Origin: JBFHIJ01 sp963678775
Lineage (GTDB): Bacteria > Bacteroidota > Ignavibacteria > Kapaibacteriales > UBA2268
DNA length: 64,000 nucleotides
Direction: 5' to 3'
Assembly: GCA_963678775.2 (NCBI GenBank)
Contig: CAXXGR010000007.1
Coordinates: forward strand, 186,001-250,000
Positions 1 through 8,260 of the stretch are shown piece after piece. A program made the translations under genes and the position numbers. Under the pieces are notes generated by a model. It ran no database searches. It was not told the origin of the DNA and was given only the letters and a program-made list of their open reading frames with translations. Position 1 is the first letter of the stretch. Every line of letters starts with the position of its first letter.

Positions 1-2
1 AT

Positions 3-641
3 TTTATTACTGATTCTCTAGGATATGCAGCAGGTATGCAACTAGTGAATGATACAACTAAAAATATTCATTATGGATTAATCTGGAAAACAATGGATAG
101 GGGTAGAACTTGGGAAATTATCTATAGAGAATTAGAGAATCCTAGATTTGGTTTAGCACAAATTCATTTTACTGATAGCTTAAGAGCTATAGCAGGAGGA
201 AATGGAGCAAAATATATGCTTACAGAAGATGGTGGCAAAACTTGGGAATATGTAATATTTTATGATTATTTATATGCGATGACCCAATATTGTGTTTACT
301 GTGGAGACTATCCTATTGCTTGGTTTTTTTCAGGCGGTGCTTTTCGCTACGAAGAAGTGACCGGCATAACGGAAGGTATATTTAAAGAAATAAGTATAAA
401 GCCACTTCAAACCAATAGCGAGTATTATTTAGAAATTGAAGATCCCAAATCGAGAGAGTACGAGATAATATTCTCAGATGCAAACGGGAAACAAATTGCA
501 ACACCGCAAATAGTAAATACAGCAATATCAAATTCTTCAAACTCAATAGACTTAACTAGATTAAGTTCAGGGACATATTTCTATATGATAACCTGCAATA
601 ACTCACTAATCTCTACCGGGAAGTTTGTAAATGTGAGGTAA
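3..641 (+). CDS. C-terminal part of a secreted Asp-box (BNR) protein with T9SS type A sorting domain (5' end outside window)
   Basis: The frame is open from the first bases of the window, so the gene starts upstream; the first Met inside (position 36) is not a true start. Two Asp-box motifs (TMDRGRTW and TEDGGKTW) indicate BNR/sortilin-like beta-propeller blades. The last ~80 residues (from about ISIKPLQTN to GKFVNVR) have the strand pattern of a type IX secretion C-terminal sorting domain, including an LSSGTYFYMI segment before the end. The protein is therefore likely exported by T9SS to the cell surface or medium. Substrate and function are unknown. The same family recurs at 9996 and in remnants at 9662 and 11519, so this is a local paralog family. 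A strong terminator follows at 689. Confidence 0.75.
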   Translation, partial: FITDSLGYAAGMQLVNDTTKNIHYGLIWKTMDRGRTWEIIYRELENPRFGLAQIHFTDSLRAIAGGNGAKYMLTEDGGKTWEYVIFYDYLYAMTQYCVYCGDYPIAWFFSGGAFRYEEVTGITEGIFKEISIKPLQTNSEYYLEIEDPKSREYEIIFSDANGKQIATPQIVNTAISNSSNSIDLTRLSSGTYFYMITCNNSLISTGKFVNVR

Positions 642-688
642 TATGATGGTGTTTGATACCTATTGTTAATTTTGCATTTCATTGTAAG

Positions 689-732
689 GATGTGATTCTT
701 AAATTCACTTTTTGAATCACATCTTTTGTTTT
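689..732 (+). terminator. Rho-independent terminator of the T9SS cargo gene
   Basis: Perfect 10-bp stem GATGTGATTC (689-698) / GAATCACATC (714-723) with a 15-nt loop, followed by TTTTGTTTT. It lies 48 bp after the stop codon at 641. Confidence 0.8.
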
Positions 733-746
733 ATGATAAAACTAGC

Positions 747-950
747 TCACAAAAACCTTACTAAAACTCTCTCTATAGCCTTATCCATGCTTGGATTGAC
801 ATAAATATCAAAGCTACGTCTATTCCTATGACCGGATATTTTCATTACTTCTTTCGGTAGCATTCCTGCTTTTAATGCAAGAGTAATCATAGTTCGACGG
901 GCAGTATGGCAAGATACAAGTTTATATGTTGGAATTACAAGTATGCTCAT
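747..950 (-). pseudogene. Remnant of a tyrosine recombinase (phage/transposon integrase), C-terminal catalytic end only
   Basis: The 67-aa frame carries the end of the catalytic domain of a Bacteroidota-type tyrosine recombinase: YKLVSCHTARRT (the H-x-x-R box), SGHRNRRSFDIYV (conserved His and the nucleophilic Tyr). A full integrase is about 350-420 aa; the N-terminal SAM-like domain and first catalytic Arg are absent. The frame stays open upstream only to 977 before a TAA, so the gene is truncated and surely inactive. It lies about 640 bp downstream of the 3' end of ssrA, where integrases of this family commonly insert, and is best read as the scar of an old genomic island. Confidence 0.75.
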
Positions 951-1139
951 ATCAACAAATCCCGAATATAAGACTCTTTACATTAGGGATATAAATTTAC
1001 TTGAGATTTGGGGGAGTAGTTGTTTCTAAGCATATAAGGGTGTAGTTCTGGAGTAGTAGCACAGATTTGAACACTTTAGAACAGATATGATACACGATGC
1101 GAACAATTTTGAACAGTCAGTTTACAGATTTTGACATTA

Positions 1140-1172
1140 TTTTACAGTTTTTGGCAGTCATGAACTGTAAAA
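1140..1172. repeat. Perfect inverted repeat, 10-bp arms
   Basis: TTTTACAGTT at 1140-1149 and AACTGTAAAA at 1163-1172, 13-nt spacer. A related half-site (TTTACAG) occurs just upstream near 1121. It could be a terminator-like hairpin or a recombinase/excisionase site of the lost element. Confidence 0.5.
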
Positions 1173-1517
1173 AAGTGGAAATTTTTGGAGGGAAAGAACA
1201 AAACTTTCGACACAGCATTCCGGTATCTTATTTTTTCGGATGCTTTTGAAGTAAAAGCAGCATTTCTTTCTACTCATTAGCTAAAATACACTAATGTTAT
1301 TTTGACAGTTTAGACAGACTTTTGCATCATTGCTATCCGTTAAGGACATTGTATATAAATCATTAGATTGGCGTGGGTCAATTTTGCTGACAAAAACAGG
1401 TCAGTTTTTAGAGAGAAAGAACATCTTCAATTTGGTAAGATATTGAAATTTACATACACATAAGTATTTTTAAAGGTATCCGAAAATCAATTTGTAAAGA
1501 GAGCAAAATTGAAAAAG

Positions 1518-1536
1518 TGTCCGTATTTTGTCCGTA
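1518..1536. repeat. Direct repeat TGTCCGTA x2, 11-bp period; possible integrase arm-type sites
   Basis: TGTCCGTA at 1518-1525 and again at 1529-1536, one DNA turn apart, 56 bp from the ssrA 3' end. Short direct repeats near an attachment core are what integrase arm-binding sites look like; the role here is inferred from position only. Confidence 0.35.
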
Positions 1537-1591
1537 ATTTTATTTTCAATTTTATAACTTGTTTATTTTAACGGGCTTAGAGATTTTAAAG

Positions 1592-1952
1592 TGGAGGTGG
1601 CGGGACTCGAACCCGCGTCCGAAGAGCTTCAATCATAGCTTCTACATGCATAGTCTTCCTATATTTATTTGCATAAAGATTTACCGGAAAACAGGTTTAT
1701 TTATGCTATCCCTAATTTAATCTCACGCAGAACCTTAAGGAGTAATTCTAACGCCAGCCTATCAAAAGTCGACACCCGGCACAGAATGAATAGGCACATT
1801 CCATGACAGATGGGCTACATGTTATTTACGCAGCCAATGCATAATTATCGTTTGCATTTATTATAGTTACCGGTTGTATTTACGAGCGTCACCGGTGGAG
1901 CTCGACATGCCACCAATAATCTCCATCACCTCGTCGAAGCCAGGTCACCCCC
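1592..1952 (-). ncRNA. ssrA: tmRNA (ssrA), tag peptide ANDNYALAA
   Basis: One-piece tmRNA of 361 nt. The 5' end GGGGGTGACCTGGCTTCGAC (from 1952) and the 3' T-arm/acceptor (GGTTCGAGTCCCGCC) are canonical; acceptor GGGGGTG pairs with CACCTCC (1593-1599) with one G-U, discriminator A at 1592, CCA not encoded. The resume codon GCA at 1855-1853 opens a reading frame ending in TAA at 1828-1826, giving tag A-N-D-N-Y-A-L-A-A. The RNA rescues stalled ribosomes with SmpB and marks the peptide for proteolysis. Its 3' end faces the integrase remnant, consistent with use as an attB site. Confidence 0.95.
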
Positions 1953-2032
1953 ATCAAAGAACGACTTGTAATATAAGTAATATTTACTTAATATGCAAGA
2001 TAAGTTATGTTATAACATAGAATTCAATATAT

Positions 2033-2065
2033 AAAAAACAAGACTCACTTTAAATAATGAGCCTT
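2033..2065 (-). terminator. Rho-independent terminator of glgP
   Basis: On the minus strand AAGGCTCA (2065-2058) pairs with TGAGTCTT (2047-2040; one G-U), 10-nt loop, followed by GTTTTTT. It lies just after the glgP stop and before the tmRNA 5' end. Confidence 0.7.
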
Positions 2066-2098
2066 GTCTTGTATATTTCGATTATCAAATAAGTTTGT

Positions 2099-4651
2099 TT
2101 ATGCCCAGTGGCATAAGTACAACTCAGCAGGATCTTCCATTAATCCATGCTCAGGCAATATTCTAATCGTGTAACCTTGCATTCCTGTCTCGTCGCAAGA
2201 GAAAGTACCTTCGTACAGGTGGAAATTGTTCTCAGATCGGATAAGTTTCAAGTAAGATATATTAGTGTTTACTAAGTCACCTTGATGGTTTACACCACCA
2301 TGATAAATCTGTACTATCACATCTTTTGGATCTAAATTTCCCAATGAAATGGTGGCAGAAACTAACATTTCTTTTCCAACAAATGTTTGTTTCGTATGCT
2401 CTGTCATTGCTGTGTCAATTACTTCTACATCTTTCCAGCCGGATCTCAACTTTTCTTTCCATTCTTTTAACTGAATCGCATTTGATGCTTCATTTTCAGT
2501 CAGTTTTTGGAATCTATCTAAAGCTGGAATATAGAAGTGAGTAGCATAGTCCTTAACCATTCTATGTGTAGAGAATCTACCTGCTATTGTTTTAATAGCA
2601 TTTTTCATAAGACCTGCCCATTTTTCAGGAACTCTGCTTAGGCTTCGATCGTAAAATACAGGTTTTATCGTGTTTTCTAATAAATTATATATAATATCAG
2701 ATTCCATTATTGACGTTTCTTCGTTGTTTTCTCGCTCTTCTCTATCGCCAATCGCAAATCCGTTCTTACCATTATAAGCTTCATCCCACCAGCCGTCTAA
2801 AATAGAGAGATTAAGTGTGCCGTTTAGCGCTGCTTTCATGCCGCTTGTGCCACTTGCTTCCATAGGTCTAATCGGGTTATTTAGCCATACGTCTGCACCT
2901 TTGACTAATAATCTGGCTATAACCATGTCATAATCTTCCAAAAAGACTACATGTTTCTCTAACTTATAGTCTCTTATTTTTTGGATAATAGACTGTATAA
3001 CTTCTTTACCTGCTGTATCGTGCGGATGAGCTTTACCGGCTAGTATAATTTGAACAGGCTGTTCAGGATCTTTTAAAATAGCTGAAAGTCTTTTCATGTC
3101 CCGAAATAGTAAAGCTGCTCTTTTATACGTAGCAAATCTTCTTGCAAATCCAATAGTAAGAGCATCAGGATTTAAGAACTCATTAATCCTATTTCTTTGA
3201 TTAGGTAATAAGAATGCTCTTTGTTTTGTTTTCAAATATTCTCTGGTAAAGAGCACTAACCTTACACGCCTTCGTTGTTTTTCTCTCCAAATCTCTTCTC
3301 CCGGAATATTGTCTACCTGATCCCAAATAGCTTGATTATCTGTTTCAGATCTCCAACTAAATGGCAGATATCTGTCATACAGCTCTTCAAATTCTCTGGC
3401 AATCCATGTAAGAGTATGTATACCATTGGTAATGCCTCTGATTGGCACTTCCTCAGTAGGGAAACATTTCCATATCTGATGCCACATTTCTCTGGAAACA
3501 GCTCCGTGAAGCTGACTTACTCCATTATGGAAGGAAGTCATCCGCAAACCAAGTACTGTCATGGAGAAACTTTCATTTGGATTATAGCCTTGCATCTGAC
3601 CTATGCCTAAGAATTCTTCCCAGCTTAGCCCCAATGACTCGCCATATTTTTTCATATAGCTACCCATTCTGTCCAAATGGAATGCTTCATTTCCGGCGGG
3701 TACAGGAGTGTGAGTCGTAAAGACAGAGCTGCCTTTAGTTATTTGCTTCGCTGTGTGGAAATCCATCCCATATTTTTTCATAAACATAGAAGTTCTTTCT
3801 AATAGTGCGAAAGCAGCATGGCCTTCATTTATATGGATCACTTCAGGATTTATACCAATAGCAGCTAAAGCTCGCATACCACCGATGCCTAAGAGTACTT
3901 CCTGCTGGATTCTTGTATCTCTTGTGCCACCATAAAGTTGATTGGTAATTTCTCTGTACTCTTCAATTCCATTAAGTTCGATATTTGTATCTAACATAAA
4001 AAGAGTTACATTACCTGCATCAAGACACCATATCTGGGCAAATGCCTTTCCATTTGGCAAATCTACATCTATTATAATAGGCTCATTGTTATCATGTTTC
4101 ATTAATTCCAAAGGTAAGGAATAGAAATCATTATAATTATAGAGCTCATTTTGCCATCCATTTTGAGTTAAATGTTGGCGGAAATAGCCCTGTTGGTATA
4201 ACAGACCAACTCCCACGAGTGGCAAACCAAGATCACTGGCAGACTTTAAGTGGTCACCAGCCAATACTCCTAAACCACCTGAGTAATTTGGGAAACTTTC
4301 ATTAATCCCATATTCTGGGCTGAAATAGGCTATTTTACCTTTTCTATAATTTTCTTGTTTGTGGAACCATTTTTTGCCGGAGATATAGTTCTGAAATTCT
4401 ACATAAACACTATCCAAATAGCGTACAAAATCATCTTGCTCGGCAAGCGCCTTCAGCTGATCTTGTTTTAGTCGGTTGATTAGCATTACAGGATTATGGT
4501 GTACATCTTTCCAAATTTGACGGTCGATTCTTTGGAAAAGCTCTCTGGCATCTGAATTCCAGCACCACCAATAGTTATAAGCTAATTCTTTTAGTTTTGC
4601 AATTTTTTCAGGCAACTTTGCTGTAACAACAAAACTATGAACTGGTTTCAT
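2099..4651 (-). CDS. glgP: Alpha-glucan (glycogen/maltodextrin) phosphorylase, GT35, short bacterial type with DUF3417 N-terminus
   Basis: Cytosolic enzyme that releases glucose-1-phosphate from alpha-1,4-glucans using pyridoxal phosphate. The first ~100 residues are the DUF3417 domain (AYNYWWCWNSDARELF), followed by the phosphorylase core: FSPEYGINESFPNYSGGLGVLAGDH region, HINEGHAAFALLE, and the PLP-lysine region ASGTSGMKAALNG (around residue 605) then LDGWWDEAY. At 850 aa it has the usual length of this subfamily (about 850 aa, lacking the regulatory N-terminus of the classical enzymes). I choose ATG at 4651, with GGAG 8 nt upstream, over the TTG one codon earlier at 4654. Divergent from the tsaC-like gene with about 70 bp between them. 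Confidence 0.93.
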   Translation of the reverse strand: MKPVHSFVVTAKLPEKIAKLKELAYNYWWCWNSDARELFQRIDRQIWKDVHHNPVMLINRLKQDQLKALAEQDDFVRYLDSVYVEFQNYISGKKWFHKQENYRKGKIAYFSPEYGINESFPNYSGGLGVLAGDHLKSASDLGLPLVGVGLLYQQGYFRQHLTQNGWQNELYNYNDFYSLPLELMKHDNNEPIIIDVDLPNGKAFAQIWCLDAGNVTLFMLDTNIELNGIEEYREITNQLYGGTRDTRIQQEVLLGIGGMRALAAIGINPEVIHINEGHAAFALLERTSMFMKKYGMDFHTAKQITKGSSVFTTHTPVPAGNEAFHLDRMGSYMKKYGESLGLSWEEFLGIGQMQGYNPNESFSMTVLGLRMTSFHNGVSQLHGAVSREMWHQIWKCFPTEEVPIRGITNGIHTLTWIAREFEELYDRYLPFSWRSETDNQAIWDQVDNIPGEEIWREKQRRRVRLVLFTREYLKTKQRAFLLPNQRNRINEFLNPDALTIGFARRFATYKRAALLFRDMKRLSAILKDPEQPVQIILAGKAHPHDTAGKEVIQSIIQKIRDYKLEKHVVFLEDYDMVIARLLVKGADVWLNNPIRPMEASGTSGMKAALNGTLNLSILDGWWDEAYNGKNGFAIGDREERENNEETSIMESDIIYNLLENTIKPVFYDRSLSRVPEKWAGLMKNAIKTIAGRFSTHRMVKDYATHFYIPALDRFQKLTENEASNAIQLKEWKEKLRSGWKDVEVIDTAMTEHTKQTFVGKEMLVSATISLGNLDPKDVIVQIYHGGVNHQGDLVNTNISYLKLIRSENNFHLYEGTFSCDETGMQGYTIRILPEHGLMEDPAELYLCHWA

Positions 4652-4724
4652 CAAAATTCTCCGGTAGTTATTTAGACAATTTTTGTATCTTTCGTTACGA
4701 TTGATACAATAAAGCAGTATTGAA

Positions 4725-5363
4725 ATGGAAACTCAAATCTATAACTCCAAAAGAAACAAAAAAGAAGCTATTTTACAAGCTGTAAAATATTTAAAAAATA
4801 AAGAAGCTATAGTGTTCCCCACCGAAACCGTCTATGGTATCGGAGCATGTATTTTTGACGTGAGAGCTGTTGAAAAAGTGTTTCAAATTAAAAACAGAGC
4901 ATTGGACAAACCGATGGCGGCTCATATTTCATCTATAGAGCAGGTATCGCTACTTTCTGACGATATACCGGACTTGTTTTATGCTCTTGCTGAGCGCTAT
5001 CTACCCGGGCCATTATCACTAATTATACCCAAAAATGAAGTTATTTCTGATGTAGTAACTGCCGGGTTTAAAACCATTGGTATTCGATTTCCATCGAATC
5101 AAATATGCAAAGAAATAATTGATACTTTTGGGGTACCTTTGGCAGCGACTTCTGCTAATATTTCCGGGGGAAATTCTCCACAATCGGCTAATGATGCGCT
5201 TACTGATTTACAGGGATTAGTCCCATGCTTAATAGACGATGGTATTACTCAATACAAGCAAGATTCCACCGTCCTAGATATTACAGGCGATTCTCCAAGA
5301 TTACTACGGCAAGGGGCAATCAGCAAAATTGAACTGGAATCGTTTTTGAAGTGTAGACTTTAA
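4725..5363 (+). CDS. tsaC: L-threonylcarbamoyladenylate synthase (Sua5/YrdC family)
   Basis: Makes threonylcarbamoyl-AMP from threonine, bicarbonate and ATP, the first step of the universal t6A37 tRNA modification. The YrdC fold is shown by IVFPTETVYGIGA (residues ~28-40), the nucleotide-binding K-x-R element KNRALDKPMAAHI, PGPLSLIIPK, GIRFPSN and AATSANISGG. At 212 aa it has the YrdC domain plus a short tail and no C-terminal Sua5 domain, so the TsaC-type name fits better than Sua5. ATG start at 4725; no strong Shine-Dalgarno. No other tsa gene is adjacent. Confidence 0.9.
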   Translation: METQIYNSKRNKKEAILQAVKYLKNKEAIVFPTETVYGIGACIFDVRAVEKVFQIKNRALDKPMAAHISSIEQVSLLSDDIPDLFYALAERYLPGPLSLIIPKNEVISDVVTAGFKTIGIRFPSNQICKEIIDTFGVPLAATSANISGGNSPQSANDALTDLQGLVPCLIDDGITQYKQDSTVLDITGDSPRLLRQGAISKIELESFLKCRL

Positions 5364-5458
5364 CATGTTAAATAAGATATATTTTGGATTATTTCAGTAG
5401 GTTTTTTCGTTTTTTTATCATATATTTAATGACTATTTATAATATATGACTTCAAAGG

Positions 5459-5725
5459 ATGAAAGAAGTAGAACTTACGGTTATGAACAGAGCCGGGCTG
5501 CACACAAGGCCTGCTGCATCTTTAGTCAAACTATCAGCCAAATTTAAAAGTGACTTACAGCTTGTAAGGGATGGATTCCCAATTAATGTTAAGAGCATTA
5601 TTGGTGTTATGACGCTTGCTGCTGAGCAAGGGTGCAAACTAATCCTTAGAGCTGATGGTAATGACGAAGATGATGCTATAAATGAAATATCCAAATTCTT
5701 TGAAACAGGGTTTGGCGAACTATAA
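5459..5725 (+). CDS. ptsH: Phosphocarrier protein HPr
   Basis: Small phosphotransferase-system carrier (88 aa, normal size). Active-site histidine in AGLHTRPA (His15 by family numbering) accepts phosphate from EI. The regulatory serine region is present as VKSIIGVMTLAA, equivalent to Ser46, so HPr-kinase control is possible. ATG at 5459 directly follows a purine-rich CAAAGG. The stop codon is immediately followed by the first possible start of ptsI, so the two form an operon. No EII permease component lies nearby; in many FCB bacteria PTS components are few and mainly regulatory. Confidence 0.93.
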   Translation: MKEVELTVMNRAGLHTRPAASLVKLSAKFKSDLQLVRDGFPINVKSIIGVMTLAAEQGCKLILRADGNDEDDAINEISKFFETGFGEL

Positions 5726-7507
5726 TTGGTAAACAAAGTGGCAGAAGAACTAAGCTTAAAAGCTCCTGCGGTACAGCGGTACAGCTTACGCAATGCAATG
5801 CAAAAGATATATAAAGGCATTCCTTCCTCTTCAGGTATTATGATAGGTAGGGCAGTTATTTTACAGCCCGAAAGTCTTATTATTCCTGAACACACTCTAA
5901 AACCCGATCAAATTGAAAATGAAGTTTCTCGATTCCGTTTGGCTGTCGAGTCTTATAAAAATGATTTGAATAAAGTAGTAGATAATGTAAGGGCTGATGA
6001 AGCTAATTTATCTGCTATTATTGAGTCTAATGTTTTAATGCTCGAAGATCCGTCACTTACTATGCCAATCGAAAATAGTATAAAAGAAGGATTTCCCGCT
6101 GAGAGTTCTATTGTTTCCGCCATAGATAAACTTAAATCTTTTTTTAAAACCACAAAAGATGAAATACTCCGTGAGCGAATTTTTGAATTAGATAATATTA
6201 AAAGAGGATTGCTTGCTACTCTGAGGCATCAGTGCATATATTATGCTATTGCTAAAGATGCTGTTGTTATTGCAAAATCTCTTTCACCTACTGATATTAT
6301 TAATTTCAAAGATGCAGGCGTTAAAGCCATCGTTACCGAGATAGGAGGCATAGCGTCACACTCTTCTATACTTGCCAGAAGTTTTGAACTGCCGGAAGTA
6401 ATTGGGGTGCAAAATGTCACCGACTCAATTGCCGAAGGTGACACTGTTATTGTTGACGGTTATACCGGGCAGGTAATCGTAAATCCTACTGCCAGAGTCT
6501 TAGAATCTTTTCAACAAAAAAAATCTGCTGAAGAGGAGCATAAAAGAGAATTAGGTGAAATAATTAATCTTAATACTGAGACTTTAGACGGCAAAACATG
6601 TAAAATTTATGCAAATGTAGATTTACTTGAGGAAGCTCGCTCTGCTTTTATTTGGGGTGCTGAGGGTATTGGCCTGTTCCGCTCAGAATCTTTAATCGTT
6701 AGTCTTGGCTACTTTCCTAATGAAAAAGAGCAATATGATTTTTATAAGCAATTAGCTGACACTGCATATCCTAAACATATTACCTTACGTGCCTTTGATG
6801 TTGGCTCTGACAAATGGGCGGAGGGACTCCCTACAAGAGAAAATAATCCTGCTCTTGGCTATAGAGGTATAAGATTTTTGCTTTCTCGAAAAGATATTTT
6901 TAAAACACAAATACGTTCTATCTTGCGCGCATCTACAAATAAAAATATTAGATTTATGATTCCTATGATTGCATCAGTGCAGGAACTGAAATATTCACTT
7001 AAGCTTATTGATGAAGTTAAAGCTGAGCTTGACATAAATGAGATTACTTATGACTCAAAAATGCCTATTGGAGTTATGATTGAGACTCCTGCCGCTGTGA
7101 TATTAGCTGACGATTTGGCGAAATATTCTGATTTTTTCAGCATAGGTACTAATGATTTGACTCAATATACTGTGGCTGCAGACAGAACTAATGACTTGGT
7201 TTCCAATGTATTTGATACGTTTAATCCGGCTGTTATCAGATTAATCAAAATGGCGATTGATGCTGCTAAGAAAAACAATATTCCTGTAGGATTATGTGGA
7301 GAGTTTGCCGGTCATGCAGCTTCCACAGCACTACTCATAGGTTTGGGGATGGATGAATTATCTATTGCACCACCAATTTTACTCGAGACTAAAAACAGAA
7401 TCAGAAATATTAAGTATTCAGATGCTGTCGCGCTCGCAGACTTGATTCTAAAATGCTCTACAAGCACAGAAGTAAATGACAAATTAGATCAAGCAAATAT
7501 GGAATAA
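5726..7507 (+). CDS. ptsI: Phosphoenolpyruvate-protein phosphotransferase (PTS enzyme I)
   Basis: Transfers phosphate from PEP to HPr. N-terminal phosphohistidine domain with GGIASHSSILARS (active His), linker, then the PEP-binding TIM barrel with GIGLFRSE, ALGYRGIRF, MIETPAA, FSIGTNDLTQYT and LCGEFAG. The frame opens with TTG at 5726 right after the ptsH stop, but the canonical EI N-terminus (MQKIYKGIPSSSGI) begins at ATG 5798, so the true start is probably 5798 (569 aa, close to the usual ~570); the extra 24 residues are not conserved in the family as I know it. The 3' end abuts the convergent pth gene with no gap at all. Confidence 0.92.
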   Translation: MVNKVAEELSLKAPAVQRYSLRNAMQKIYKGIPSSSGIMIGRAVILQPESLIIPEHTLKPDQIENEVSRFRLAVESYKNDLNKVVDNVRADEANLSAIIESNVLMLEDPSLTMPIENSIKEGFPAESSIVSAIDKLKSFFKTTKDEILRERIFELDNIKRGLLATLRHQCIYYAIAKDAVVIAKSLSPTDIINFKDAGVKAIVTEIGGIASHSSILARSFELPEVIGVQNVTDSIAEGDTVIVDGYTGQVIVNPTARVLESFQQKKSAEEEHKRELGEIINLNTETLDGKTCKIYANVDLLEEARSAFIWGAEGIGLFRSESLIVSLGYFPNEKEQYDFYKQLADTAYPKHITLRAFDVGSDKWAEGLPTRENNPALGYRGIRFLLSRKDIFKTQIRSILRASTNKNIRFMIPMIASVQELKYSLKLIDEVKAELDINEITYDSKMPIGVMIETPAAVILADDLAKYSDFFSIGTNDLTQYTVAADRTNDLVSNVFDTFNPAVIRLIKMAIDAAKKNNIPVGLCGEFAGHAASTALLIGLGMDELSIAPPILLETKNRIRNIKYSDAVALADLILKCSTSTEVNDKLDQANME

Positions 7508-8152
7508 TTACTTTTCTTCTTTTATTGCTTCGTCTTTTATTACATCTACTTTTTCCGGCTTTTCTTCTTTGGGTTTCCAAATAGTTTCCGAATTGATAGC
7601 TGACATTGATCTGCCAATGTTGTTGTTTTTTAGTATATACTCGATAGCGTCGCATGCTTTATTTATCATCAGACTAAGCGATTCGCTCTCTTCTTTCCTA
7701 AATACTGACAGAACATAATCTACCATCCCGCCGGGACCAAAGTCTTTGCCAATGCCACATCTCAAACGTAAAAAGTTAGTTGCCTGCATCTCTTCAATAA
7801 TAGATAAAATACCGTTATGACCGCCGTCACTACCATCTTTTTTGAGGTGGACTTTGCCAACCTTAAAGTTATATTCGTCTACTATCACTATTACGTTCTG
7901 CACATTCACAGAATATTTGTTAGCTAGCTTCCTTACCGCTTCACCAGAGTTATTCATATAAGTAGTTGGTTTTACAATCCCTACCAATTTGCCGGCATAC
8001 TTAAACTCGGCAAAATTATAAATAGAAGAAACAGGTGCAAGCTGTAGATTCCTTCTTTTTGCAAACTCGTCTGCCACAAGCCAACCGATATTATGCCTTG
8101 TATTGTGATATCTTTCGCCGGGATTGCCTAATCCCACAATAAGCCAATTCAT
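7508..8152 (-). CDS. pth: Peptidyl-tRNA hydrolase
   Basis: Recycles peptidyl-tRNAs dropped from ribosomes. Diagnostic LIVGLGNPGERYHNTRHNIG at residues 4-23 with catalytic His, then PTTYMNNSG, VDEYNFKVGKVHLKK and GGHNGI, RLRCGIG. The core ends near residue 185; a ~28-residue lysine/glutamate-rich tail (KPKEEKPEKVDVIKDEA) extends it to 214 aa. ATG start at 8152. Convergent with ptsI: stop codons are directly adjacent (7507/7508), leaving no room for separate terminators. Confidence 0.93.
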   Translation of the reverse strand: MNWLIVGLGNPGERYHNTRHNIGWLVADEFAKRRNLQLAPVSSIYNFAEFKYAGKLVGIVKPTTYMNNSGEAVRKLANKYSVNVQNVIVIVDEYNFKVGKVHLKKDGSDGGHNGILSIIEEMQATNFLRLRCGIGKDFGPGGMVDYVLSVFRKEESESLSLMINKACDAIEYILKNNNIGRSMSAINSETIWKPKEEKPEKVDVIKDEAIKEEK

Positions 8153-8260
8153 ATATTACTTTGATTTTGTTTCTGATTTACCAATACAAAAATAAGCATT
8201 TTGCCGATATTGCGGATAATAATTGCAACGTATTATAGTGAATTAATGGATATTCGCTTT

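Larger units (their letters stand above)
951..1591. other. Gene-free stretch between integrase remnant and tmRNA; probable island scar
   Basis: No coding frame of useful length on either strand. It holds a perfect 10-bp inverted repeat at 1140-1172 and a close pair of direct repeats TGTCCGTA at 1518-1536, both listed separately. Together with the truncated integrase on one side and the ssrA 3' end on the other, this looks like the attachment-site side of a decayed integrated element. Confidence 0.5.

Noticed and set aside
5452..5895. 147-aa minus-strand frame over ptsH/ptsI
   Set aside because: It is antisense to well-supported PTS genes.
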